From: Saprospiraceae bacterium
GTDB taxonomy: Bacteria > Bacteroidota > Bacteroidia > Chitinophagales > Saprospiraceae
Direction of reading: 5' to 3'
NCBI GenBank assembly: GCA_022844565.1
Contig: JALHLK010000020.1
Location: forward strand, 1 to 64,000
Length of the DNA: 64,000 bases
Part shown: positions 20,436 to 31,200 of the stretch, in pieces
Layout of the letters: every line of letters starts with the position of its first letter
How positions within the stretch are numbered: position 1 is the stretch's first letter
Made by a program: the position numbers and the translations under genes
The notes under the pieces: model-generated
What the model was told of the DNA's origin: nothing
Database searches by the model: none
Seen by the model: the letters and a program-made list of their open reading frames with translations, nothing else

Positions 20436-20909
20436 TTACAAAAGGAAAGGAATCAGCATTTTTGTATTTTGTTGATAGAGTGCATACGTAGGATATTGTA
20501 CCGCAAGAAGGCGCTCTTCGTATCTAGCTTTGAAGTAAAATAGTACCACCAACAATAAGGAGGTGATCACTAAGGTCATACTGCCTTGGTAAAGGCTGAT
20601 GCCTATGGTGGCAAAAATTATGCCCGTATAGATCGGATGCCGTACATAATGATACAATCCGTTTGTCACCAATTGTCCATTTTGCTTTGGTGTCGGGAAA
20701 GGTGAGAGGCTTTTGCTCAATTGTATGATTGCTATCGACACGACCAGCGCACCTAATACGCCTAATACCAAGCCCAATAGACGGACGGCATAGGGTATCT
20801 CAAGACTATTTTCTTTATTTATTAAAAATACAGAAAGTAACAAAAACTGTATACCTACATATAGTATATCTTTAGTTGGGTACATGAGTTTTTTATTCAA
20901 GGGATTCAA
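20436..20909 (-). CDS. Isoprenylcysteine carboxyl methyltransferase-like / methyltransferase family membrane protein
   Basis: NGLYHYVRHPIYTGIIFATIGISL; R-Y-E-E-R-L near the C-terminus. Confidence 0.85.
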   Translation of the reverse strand: MNPLNKKLMYPTKDILYVGIQFLLLSVFLINKENSLEIPYAVRLLGLVLGVLGALVVSIAIIQLSKSLSPFPTPKQNGQLVTNGLYHYVRHPIYTGIIFATIGISLYQGSMTLVITSLLLVVLFYFKARYEERLLAVQYPTYALYQQNTKMLIPFLL

Positions 20910-21285
20910 TATATGTTATGGATAATTGCAGTTGCTCTGCAATAATGGCTTTATTAATGCCACTTTTTAACATCAGTTTTATAGCTTCTTCTTGTTTTCT
21001 TTGAGCCTCTTCTTGTTTTCTCTGAGCTTCCTCTTGTTTTCTTTGAGCCTCTTCTTGTTTTCTCTGAGCCTCTTCTTGTTTTCTTTGAGCCTCTTCTTTT
21101 AAAAGACGTTCTTCAGCCACTAAAGTTTCTTGAATTTTGACCCTATCCTCATAATCCATGATTTCTTTGATAAAATCGTCTTCTATCTCCATTTCATCCC
21201 TTACTTCCTTTACTTGAACGGCTTTTTTTAACCTATGGATAATAGGTCTGAACTGTACTGGGAAATCTTGCTCTTTTACATTCAT
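20893..21285 (-). pseudogene. C-terminal remnant resembling Rpn/PD-(D/E)XK nuclease family transposase, with EEAQRKQ heptad repeats
   Basis: VRDEMEIEDDFIKEIMDYE, long charged coiled coil, C-terminal MLKSGINKAIIAEQLQLSITYIESL; N-terminal nuclease half absent. Confidence 0.55.
20984..21100. repeat. 21-bp in-frame tandem repeat encoding EEAQRKQ
   Basis: About 5 units of cttcttgttttctytgagccy. Confidence 0.9.
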
Positions 21286-21381
21286 GAAATGTATGTCTTT
21301 ACTCTTTTTTTAAAAACTACATCATATCCCGGGTTTGCAATAAGCATGACAACGTTTATCATACAAAACTAATAAAACTTT

Positions 21382-21774
21382 TTACCTAAACCTAACCTTC
21401 CCACTCAAAAAATATGTCTCCACAATCGTAAACACAGCATATATCACAATGTACGGTATGATAAAATTGGTGTTAGGCAAGTTATGGGTAAGTGTGTAAT
21501 ACATCGGTATGGCTACAACTACGACAAACTTGACAAGAAAGTTGATGTAAGCAAGACCTAAGAAATTTTTTTCATCGTTTTTTTGACTAAAATATGCTGC
21601 CAAAAGCAAAGTAAACCAAATGATGACCAAAAAAATGACGATAGACCAAATTAAGAATGGAAGATAACCTTTGAAGGGCTCAAAACGGGTTATAACATAC
21701 GAGAATATCCCTAGGCCAATGGATGTAATCGTAATCCAAAAGGAGAATTTGACGAGGTCCGTACTATTTTTCAT
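21382..21774 (-). CDS. Membrane protein, probable ATP synthase subunit I-like (start at MKNSTDLVKF)
   Basis: Four hydrophobic segments; overlaps the AtpZ stop; position in an atp-like context. Confidence 0.55.
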   Translation of the reverse strand: MKNSTDLVKFSFWITITSIGLGIFSYVITRFEPFKGYLPFLIWSIVIFLVIIWFTLLLAAYFSQKNDEKNFLGLAYINFLVKFVVVVAIPMYYTLTHNLPNTNFIIPYIVIYAVFTIVETYFLSGKVRFR

Positions 21775-21988
21775 TGAGTTCTTTAATGAGTTTGTACATA
21801 AAAGCAACAAAAACCAAAAAGAGCAGCACAATCGTAATAACTGGAATCTCTGACCAATCTAGGTATTTATCTATTTTGAGTCCTCCCCACAATGTGAGGC
21901 CAAAAATTGCGAACAATTGAAATCCTAAACTACTATATTTTACAAAGCTTGAAGCCGGTCGTTTGTACTTTTTTTTAGGCTCAATCAT
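21764..21988 (-). CDS. AtpZ/AtpI family protein
   Basis: Short protein with YSSLGFQLFAIFGLTLWGGLKIDKYL and a second TM. Confidence 0.85.
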   Translation of the reverse strand: MIEPKKKYKRPASSFVKYSSLGFQLFAIFGLTLWGGLKIDKYLDWSEIPVITIVLLFLVFVAFMYKLIKELNEK

Positions 21989-21996
21989 TTTAGGAA

Positions 21997-22410
21997 TTAC
22001 AACGTTACCACTAATTCTTTTGGCTTAGATCCAGACTTTGATATTTTACCCATAGAGCATGTCACATTATACAATGCACCCGCTTGTACAGTCAATTTAT
22101 CAGTAATTATCTCACCATCAATTTTAGCTGTCTCACGTACATTTAGTAATTCAGATACTTGTAGTTTACCCTCGAATACACCTTCAATAACGGCATTTTG
22201 GCAAGTTACATTACCTTTGATCCGACCTTCTGGACCAATAACCAATCTACCTGAACAGTCAAGGTCACCTACTAATTCTCCATCTATTCGTATATCTGAA
22301 CTAGCTATTATTGAGCCTTGTATCTTTGTTCCTGCTACTATCGAGTTATTCGAGTTGGGGGTCACTGTACCACTTCCATTTGACATATTTTCAGCTTTTT
22401 TACCAAACAT
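21997..22410 (-). CDS. Bactofilin / polymer-forming cytoskeletal protein
   Basis: GTKIQGSIIASSDIRIDGELVGDLDCSGRLVIGPEGRIKGNVTC beta-helix repeats. Confidence 0.93.
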   Translation of the reverse strand: MFGKKAENMSNGSGTVTPNSNNSIVAGTKIQGSIIASSDIRIDGELVGDLDCSGRLVIGPEGRIKGNVTCQNAVIEGVFEGKLQVSELLNVRETAKIDGEIITDKLTVQAGALYNVTCSMGKISKSGSKPKELVVTL

Positions 22411-22577
22411 GATTTATTATTTTTTATTTCAAAGCTCAATTATAAAAAAATTAATGATTAATATGGTAAGGGTTTAAAGTATAAATTTTATCGTAATATG
22501 TAAAAACGCCCTAAAATGGAAGGTTTTTACGCGATTACATGTCCACCAATATCGTATTTTAATTTAGTTCTTAGGGC

Positions 22578-23372
22578 CTAAATTTTTAGAAATTTCTGTG
22601 TAAAGATTTTACCTTCAGCTAAGGTTTGAACAAAATATGTATTGGCTGACAATGCGGAAATATCGATCCTTTTCAAATCAGTATCTTCTACTTCCATTAT
22701 AAGATAGCCTAGATGGTTGTATACCTTTACTACTTTTATGCTTTTGTCATATTTAAACTCCAAATAAGTTGACGTAATATTGGTTATTAAGATCGGTTTT
22801 GCCTCGATTTCAACTGCTTCATTACTGGTAGTTGATTCATACAAGAAGGTTTTGGACTTGACGATTGCATTGTCACCAATAGAATTATCGTCATCATTGC
22901 CAACTACACCAGCGTAATAAAGTTTTATACTGTCCTTATCACCAAGTTGGTTGGGTGACTTCCAAGTTGCCGTGAAGGTGGCTGAAGTACTTCTGTTATT
23001 ATGAGAAATATAGGTTCTGTTTAAGTCTACTACGCGCTTGACCCTGCTACCTATAGTGGGAAAAGAACCCGCCATTAATTCTTTAGAGGTAAGCGGTACC
23101 ATCTGAAAACCAAACACAGCTGCTTTGCTAGTGCTGTCGATTAGTTGAACATTTACGGTGTAGTCCGTATTTGGTAAAATCTTCTGAACTTTTTTATTGG
23201 CTTTATCGATGAGATCAATTTGTATTTCTGGTTTAAAATTTCCGCGGATATGACAGTTTAGACAAGTCACATTATCTACTTCTCCTGGAGCACCTGCATT
23301 ACCAATGGGGCGCCCCCTTCTATCTGACAAAAAAGTCAAAGAAATTATAACAAAAATTACAATCCTAAACAT
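22578..23372 (-). CDS. Secreted choice-of-anchor V-like protein with CxxCH motif and T9SS type A C-terminus
   Basis: GAPGEVDNVTCLNCHIRG; C-terminal KVYNHLGYLI...YFVQTLAEGKIFTQKFLKI. Confidence 0.8.
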   Translation of the reverse strand: MFRIVIFVIISLTFLSDRRGRPIGNAGAPGEVDNVTCLNCHIRGNFKPEIQIDLIDKANKKVQKILPNTDYTVNVQLIDSTSKAAVFGFQMVPLTSKELMAGSFPTIGSRVKRVVDLNRTYISHNNRSTSATFTATWKSPNQLGDKDSIKLYYAGVVGNDDDNSIGDNAIVKSKTFLYESTTSNEAVEIEAKPILITNITSTYLEFKYDKSIKVVKVYNHLGYLIMEVEDTDLKRIDISALSANTYFVQTLAEGKIFTQKFLKI

Positions 23373-23612
23373 AATTCTTTTTTAAGCACTCATTTAGTAT
23401 ATAGAAAGTAGGGCTAATTGGTTTCACTTATAGACTGTAAAAGTGAGAAATAGTTTAATAAATCGAACAGATTGAATCAAAAAATCTTATCATTTCAATT
23501 TTTTTGCTGAAAAAAGCGGTAATCCCTGTGTTAATAGTCAAGTAAACAAAAATTGTATAAATATTTTGATCAATAATATTACTTTTGCGAAATTTTTAAT
23601 AAAATATTCATT

Positions 23613-24527
23613 ATGAGTTTATTGACGATAGGAACGATGGCGTTTGATGATGTAGAGACACCATTTGGCAAAGCAGAAAAAATAGTTGGTGGTGCGTGTA
23701 CATACATTAGTTACGCTGCATCTTATTTTACAAATGATATTAACCTCAGCGCTGTAATAGGTGGAGATTTTCCGAAATCAGAGTTGGAGACGTTAAAGCA
23801 AAAAGGGGTCAACTTAGAAGGACTTGAAATAAAAGAGGATGAAAAATCTTTTTATTGGTCAGGAAAGTACCATATGAATATGAACAGTCGTGATACATTA
23901 ATCACTGATTTGAATGTTTTGGCTGACTTCAATCCTGTACTTCCTGAGTCTTACAAATCTAGTCAATATGTGATGTTGGGCAATCTTACACCTTCTATTC
24001 AAGCCAGTGTGCTAGACCAATTGGATGGTACTCAAAAGTTGATTGCTATGGATACGATGAACTTTTGGATGGATGTCGCAATGGAAGATTTGAAAAAAGT
24101 AATAGCGCGTGTCGATTTACTTATCATTAATGACGAAGAGGCAAGACAATTGTCGGGTGAGTATGCCATCGTAAAGGCTGCAAGAGTCATTAAAGATATG
24201 GGTGTAAAATATCTAATTATCAAAAAAGGGGAGCATGGAGCCCTTTTATTTTATGATGACCATATTTTCTTTGCACCGGCTATTCCATTAGCAGATGTAT
24301 TTGATCCAACGGGTGCGGGTGATACTTTTGCAGGTGGTGTGTTAGGGTATTTAGCAAAAACCAAAGACCACTCTTATGCCAATTTTAAAAGATCAATAAT
24401 TTATGGGTCAGCTATGGCTTCATTTTGTGTAGAAAAATTTGGCGTAGAGCGTTTAAAAGAATTGGATCAAGAGACCATCCAAGCACGAGTAAGAGAATTT
24501 TATGAACTGGTCAAATTTGAAATCTAG
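23613..24527 (+). CDS. PfkB family carbohydrate kinase
   Basis: VFDPTGAGDTFAGG; IVGGACTYISYAA. Confidence 0.93.
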   Translation: MSLLTIGTMAFDDVETPFGKAEKIVGGACTYISYAASYFTNDINLSAVIGGDFPKSELETLKQKGVNLEGLEIKEDEKSFYWSGKYHMNMNSRDTLITDLNVLADFNPVLPESYKSSQYVMLGNLTPSIQASVLDQLDGTQKLIAMDTMNFWMDVAMEDLKKVIARVDLLIINDEEARQLSGEYAIVKAARVIKDMGVKYLIIKKGEHGALLFYDDHIFFAPAIPLADVFDPTGAGDTFAGGVLGYLAKTKDHSYANFKRSIIYGSAMASFCVEKFGVERLKELDQETIQARVREFYELVKFEI

Positions 24528-24644
24528 AAACTAAGTTATTTAGTATTAATGAGTTGGCAAATAATTCATTTAATATTAAAATAAAACTTAATATAAATCA
24601 ATCTTGGTATTATATTTGCTATTAGAAAATATAAATAAAGGCTT

Positions 24645-25241
24645 GTGTACGGATATTTAAAGGGTAAAGTGACAAATAGAACGCCAACATTTGTGTATTT
24701 AGAATGTGGGGGAGTTGGCTATCAAGTCAATATAAGTCTCAATACTTATGGTGATTTAGAAGGTAAGGAGGATATAAAACTCTACACACATCTGCAAGTA
24801 AGAGAGGATGATATGAGTCTATGGGGCTTTTTGAGCGAAAGCGAAAAGCAACTTTTTATTCTCTTGATCTCTGTATCTGGTGTAGGAGCAAATACGGCAA
24901 GAGTAATCATGTCTTATTTAAAAGTTGAAGAATTACAACGTGTCATAGCCAACGGTGATGCCGTGAGCCTTGCAAAGATCAAAGGCCTTGGTCCAAAAAC
25001 GGCTCAAAAGATCATAATCGACTTAAAAGATAAAGTGATGAAGCTGGCGGGCATTGAAGTAGACGTAACAAGCAAACAAGGTATAGACAATAAGTTAAAA
25101 GATGATGCGTTATCAGCCTTATTAGCCTTGGGCTTTGCTAAAGCTTCGGTTGAAAAATCAATCAACCAAGTCATCATGAAAAATCCGAATATAGACCAAG
25201 TAGAAAACCTAATAAAAGAAGTGCTAAAACATATGAGTTAA
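24645..25241 (+). CDS. ruvA: Holliday junction branch migration protein RuvA (GTG start)
   Basis: YGYLKGKVTNRTPTFVYLECGGVGYQVNIS; LAKIKGLGPKTAQKIIIDLKDK. Confidence 0.95.
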   Translation: MYGYLKGKVTNRTPTFVYLECGGVGYQVNISLNTYGDLEGKEDIKLYTHLQVREDDMSLWGFLSESEKQLFILLISVSGVGANTARVIMSYLKVEELQRVIANGDAVSLAKIKGLGPKTAQKIIIDLKDKVMKLAGIEVDVTSKQGIDNKLKDDALSALLALGFAKASVEKSINQVIMKNPNIDQVENLIKEVLKHMS

Positions 25242-25282
25242 TTTTTAAACGATCAGTATACTATTGAAAGTTAGATATCGTT

Positions 25283-28200
25283 ATGTTATTCGTAAATAAA
25301 AAAGTGAATTTAAACAGCGTTTTGGAATATAAAGTAAGAAAAGTAGTAAAAAGCTGGAGGTTTTTTGTTTTGGCTCTTGTGATTGGATGTATCAATATTG
25401 GTGCCAGCACAAAGTATGTTACAACAAAGAAAATCCCTGTAAATAGCAAAAGAGTATCAATTAAAGATACCTTACCTACCGAAAGGCCAGGAGATAATTA
25501 TTTTTTAAACAAGTACAAAAATCCATTTGATGTCAACACGAGCCTCATCAAAAGAGAGGTAAATTATGATGTCAGAACCGGAAAATACATCCTGACCGAA
25601 AAAATTGGTGACGAACTGTACAGAGAACCTACCTACCTAACTTTCGACGAATATCTCAAATTTAAGTCTAAAGAACAAGAAACAAAATACTTCGAAAGTT
25701 TAAATGGTTTTAGTGATTTCAGAAATAAAAACCTAAGTGATAGGCTTAAAAAATTGGATCCTATGTCTAAAATTGACTTAGGAAAATCAATGATCGACCG
25801 ACTATTTGGTGGTACAGAATACAATATCAAACCAAGAGGTAGCGTAGACCTTACATTGGGATTTTTTAGTTATCAAAAGAATGAGGATCCTTCACTCTTA
25901 GCCAATTTTCAAAGACAACTATTTATTCCAGGCGACTTCAATATGAGACCCCGATTGAGTGTAGATGGTGGTATAGGGGAAAAACTAAAGTTGAATTTCA
26001 ATTATGACAATCAAAATACCTTTAATTTTGACCGTCAGATTAAGTTAAAGTACGACTCTGATCAATTTTCAGAAGATGATATCCTAAAGAAAATAGAAGC
26101 GGGTAATGTAAATCTACCTTTGCGAGGGTCATTGATACCTGGTGTGCAAAATCTATTTGGTCTTAAGACAGATCTTCAGTTCGGTCATCTCAAACTATCT
26201 ATTTTAGCGGCACAGCAACAATCAAAAAGAAATAGTCTACAAGTACAAAATGGATCAGCCATCCAAGATATAGAGGTAAGACCTGATGAATATGACGAGA
26301 ATAGACACTTCTTCATTTCGCACTTCAATAGAGCCACTTACGAAAGAACACTACAAAACATACCTCAAATCAATACATCTTTTCGAGTAGCACAGATGGA
26401 AGTATGGATTTCTGATGATAGACCCGACTATCAACAAGGTAGTACAATGATTGCTGCACTTGCTGATTTAGGAGAATCTGATATCAATAAGTATACATCG
26501 AAGAATACTTTATTCCCCCCAACATCGCCACTTCCTGTTTTTTTAACAGATATTACTAATATACCACTTCCAGACAACAAAGCAAATGGCCTGTTTGAGC
26601 GGCTGGTGAATGACCCTGGTGTAAATTCAATTGATAAAACAAGTGCTTCATTGAGTGGTCCAAACTATAGACTACGACAAAATAGAGACTTCGAAGTATT
26701 CAGAGGAAGGTTATTAAATTCAAGTGAATATACTTTTAATCCACAATTGGGTACACTTTCTTTAAATATCAGGCTGAGACCTAATCAAGTATTAGCCGTT
26801 TCATACAAATATTTTTATACCGCTAGATGTGATACCATTTATACTGTGGGGCAGATTGCCTCAGAAGGGCTAGAAAGTAGCTCGGCTCGAGATATCAACG
26901 GACAGCCGCGAGCTACTCCTCCAAAAGTAATTTTTACAAAACTCCTTAAGTCTACCAACCAAGTGACTAACTCACCTTCTTGGGACTTGATGATGAAAAA
27001 CGTTTATAACTTACAAACATCTTCTCTCAATAAAGAAGGTTTTGATTTTGATATATTTTATGAAGATGATTTTGATGATGGATCTTTGAAGAAATTCTTA
27101 CCTGAAGAATCCCTCAGGAATCAGCCGCTACTACAAATATTTGGAGTAGATAAACTTAATAGATTTGGTGATCCTCAACCTGACGGTGCATTTGACTACA
27201 TACCTGGCGTTACTGTTATTGAGCGGACAGGAAGTATTATTTTTCCAGTGTTAGAACCCTTCGGATCAAGACTTGAATCTGTGATTACTGATCCTGTACT
27301 CCGCGAAAAATATGTCTACAAACAACTGTATGATACAACCATCACTATAGCCAGACAAAGTCTTGAGTTAAATAAATTTGTGATGAAAGCCAGGGTAAAG
27401 TCATCAAATACTGGTGAATATAATCTAGGTGGCTTATTTATCCAAAGAGGGTCTGTGAGAGTTACTGCAGGTGGCATACTTTTACAAGAAAATGTAGATT
27501 ATGAAATCGATTATGGTGTGGGTAGATTGAGAGTAATCAATCCAGCATACTTATCTCAAGGCACACCAATCCAAATCAATTTTGAAGACAACGCTGTATT
27601 TGGACTGCAACAAAAGAATATGTTGGCCTTGCGGGCAGAATATGATTTTAGCAAGAAGTTTTCGATTGGAGCTACAGCTATGCGGTTATGGGACAGACCA
27701 TTTACTCAAAAGGTAAACATTGGAGAAGATCCGATTAACAATAAGATGTATGGTCTCGACGTCAACTTTGCAGACGAAACACCATGGTTGACTAAAGCCT
27801 TGGACAAGTTGCCATTTTACAGTACAAATGCACCTTCTAGTGTTAGTTTTTATGGAGAAGCAGCGTATATGCAACCGGGATATAGTAAAGCCATCAATCT
27901 ACCTGGGCAAAAAGATCCTGTAGTTAGTTTAGATGATTTCGAGGGTGCTATCAATGGTCTATCCTTAGGGGGCTTTAATACCAATAGTTGGATGATTTCG
28001 AGCGTGCCTTCAGAATTTCCAGAATCGACCTTTAGCAATGACATATTAAATGGTGTGAATCGTGCTAAAATTAACTGGTATCAGATAGAAAGGTCGGGTG
28101 ATGCAAGAAAAACACAAACCGACCGAAGTCACCCATATACAAGGATCATTGAGCAAACAGAATTATTTCAAAGAGAGGTACAAATAGGTCAAAATGAATT

Positions 28201-31200
28201 GTTCACTTTTGATGTAGGATATTATCCAGATGAAAGAGGGCCTTACAACTTTGATAAACCACAAGGTAATGTGGGTTACTCGGCAGGGGTGAGTTTTGAT
28301 CCAAGAACACAAAAATTCTCGCTTAACAATCCTCGATCAAGATGGGGAGGTATCATGCGATATTTTCAAAACTCTGATTTCGAGGCAGCTAATTATGAGT
28401 TTATAGATTTTTGGGTGTTAAATCCTTTTATGGAAAGACCAGACGGTATTCGCCATGCCAACGGTGAGACGGGCGAAATCATCTTCCAATTGGGTAATAT
28501 TTCAGAAGATATTCTAAAAGATGGACTACAGTTTTTTGAAAATGGTATGCCAGGAGTAAATGATCCAAATCCCACCGGAAGTGTAGTCGATACTCGATTG
28601 GGTCGTGTACCTATCAATATACCTATCGTCAATGGCTTTGATGGTGTAAATGGTAAAGTGCAAGACTTAGGCCTCAATGGAATGGGCGATGATCAAGAGC
28701 GTGTAAAACATGCTACATGGATAGACGAAATGAATGCTTTTGCTGGACAGCCTGTACAAAGTATAATTGATGACCCCGCGGGTGATAATTTTAGATATTT
28801 TGGTGATAAAACATTTCCTGATGATGCACCATTGCTCACGAGGATGAAGGAATTTAACAATCCACAAGGAAACGCTCCATTGGATAATACTGGCCAAGGT
28901 GTGGGAGGTCAAGTATTGAGAGGTAATAGATTACCAGATTCTGAAGATTTGAATAATAATAGATCTTTGGATCAAGGAGAATCTTATTTTAGTTACACAC
29001 TACCTGTTAGAAACCAAAATGGTTTTATCGATAGTACTACTGCTGGACCTTATTACAGACAATCAAGAAAAACGGTTAACACCAATGGTCAGGAGGAAGT
29101 CTGGTACAGATTCCAAATACCTTTAAACAGTGGTATCGCAAAAGATATTGATGGTTTTAGAGCCATTCAATTCATGAGGATGTATTTTACAAAATTCTCA
29201 ACAGCCAAGACCTTTAGGTTTGCAGAATTCCAATTGGTGAGAAGTTCTTGGCGGAGGTCTAATAATATCTGTAAAGGTATTGACTCTTCTCCAAATGAAG
29301 TTGACTTTTCTGTAGATGAAATAGGTGTAGAAGAAAATAGTAACAAATTACCTTTCAACTACGTCACTCCTAAAGGAATAAAGCAAGAGCGTCTTTTTGG
29401 TACATTGACCAATCTACTGCAAGACGAGAAGTCAATGGTATTAAACTTTTGTAACTTGCAGGCAGGCTGTCAAATAGCAGTCAATAAATTGTCAAAACTA
29501 GATTTAAACCTATATAAAAAACTGCAACTTTTTGTTCATTTAGAATCAAAAGAAAAGCAAGCAATCGACCCAGGTAAATTGGCTATTTTTATCAAATTAG
29601 GTAAAGATATGTTAAACAACTATTATGAGTACGAGATGCCTCTTAGAGCATCTACACCTGGCAATGCCAATGTGACGGATAGTGTATGGTTAGAAGATAA
29701 TTTTGTAGAAATTGTTTTAGAAAAATTTAAAGATCTGAAACTGGCAAAACTCGAAAATGGTATATTAGAAGCCGATGACCCAGATAGGCCAGGAGCCAAA
29801 TTAAGGATAAAAGGTGTACCAAGCTTAGGGTTTGTAAAAGTAATGGAAATAGGTGTAAAAAACCTTGATCCTGTTAATACTTTTTGTGGAGAAGTTTGGA
29901 TCAATGAATTAAGAGCTACGGGTCTTTCTCAAAAAGGTGGTTTTGCAGCACAGGCAAGAATGCAGGCAAAATTAGCTGACTTCGGTGAATTAAACCTTAC
30001 CGGTAATCTTAGTACCATAGGATTTGGGGGGATAGATAAACGATTGCAAGAAAGAGCACAAGAGCAGGTGTTGCAGTACAACATCGCCACAACACTTAAT
30101 CTTGGTAAACTATTACCTAAATTTTTGCCGATCAATGTACCTTTCTTTGCACAATATAGTAAGGAAGTCGTTACTCCATTATTTGACCCATATCAGTTAG
30201 ATATCACGGTGGATCAAGCAGCAAGTGTTGTACCAGAATCAGAAAGAGCAGGCGTATACGAACGTGCCAATCAAACTGTGACTACCCGATCCTTAAACAT
30301 GACAAACATCAGAGTAGAAGGCACAAGTAGTAACAAGCCATGGAGCCCTCAAAATATTACGGCCAGTTATGCCTACAATGAAACCAATAGAACAGATCCA
30401 GTCATTGCCTCAGACCTCACATCAGAGACCCAGATGAACCTCGAGTATAATTATGCTACAAAAGGCCTGAGTATCCAACCATTAAAAAGTATTAAGTCAA
30501 AATATTTGAAGTTGTTATCGGAATTTAATTTCAATCTTTTGCCAAATAGAATAGGTTTTAATACGGGATTGAATAGATATAAAAACTCGAGAGCATTTAG
30601 ATTTCCAGATGTACCTATTTTCCAATTTGATGACTCTAGATTCAGATGGGAAAGAAATTACAACTTAGATTGGGAGCTTACAAAAGCCATACGACTCACC
30701 TTTACAGCTCAATCTTCCGCAATCGTCGATGAACTCCGACAAGTAGGAATCGCAGATACAAGAGAAGGTAGACCTTGGGTCAATGAGTTAGGTCAAGACT
30801 TTACTCAACAAGTATCTCAAAATCCTAACGCTGTTCGAGATTATCGGATGGATAATTTAGCAGATTTAGGTCGTACAAAAAATTATAAACATTCGATCAA
30901 CCTTACCTACTCAAAGTTGCCATTCCACTTAATACCATTGTTGGATTTTGTAAGTGCTTCGGCTGATTATCGTGCAGATTACAATTGGAATGGAGGTGCC
31001 TTAATCAGTATTGATGAAACTGGCAATTTGATGGGCAACGTCATACAAAATACACAGCAACGATCAGCCAATGCTACCCTAGCTTTTGACAAGTTGTACG
31101 AAAAATGGGGCTATCTAAAGAAAATACAAGGAACTTCGGGTGGTCGTCAGGTACCACAACAACGATCTAGAACAAGACCTGATGCCGCAGCTGCAGCTAA

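Noticed and set aside
20200-20475. 91-aa ORF MYIFLDLRLYLLHRN...
   Set aside because: Lies in degenerate DNA, overlaps the methyltransferase 3' end, and has no recognisable domain.
20984-21100. Possible CRISPR array from 21-bp repeats
   Set aside because: Perfectly contiguous and in frame with a coiled-coil ORF.
22500-22530. GTAAAAAC/GTTTTTAC hairpin upstream of the bactofilin gene
   Set aside because: 8-bp A/T-rich arms around 15 nt; could easily be chance.
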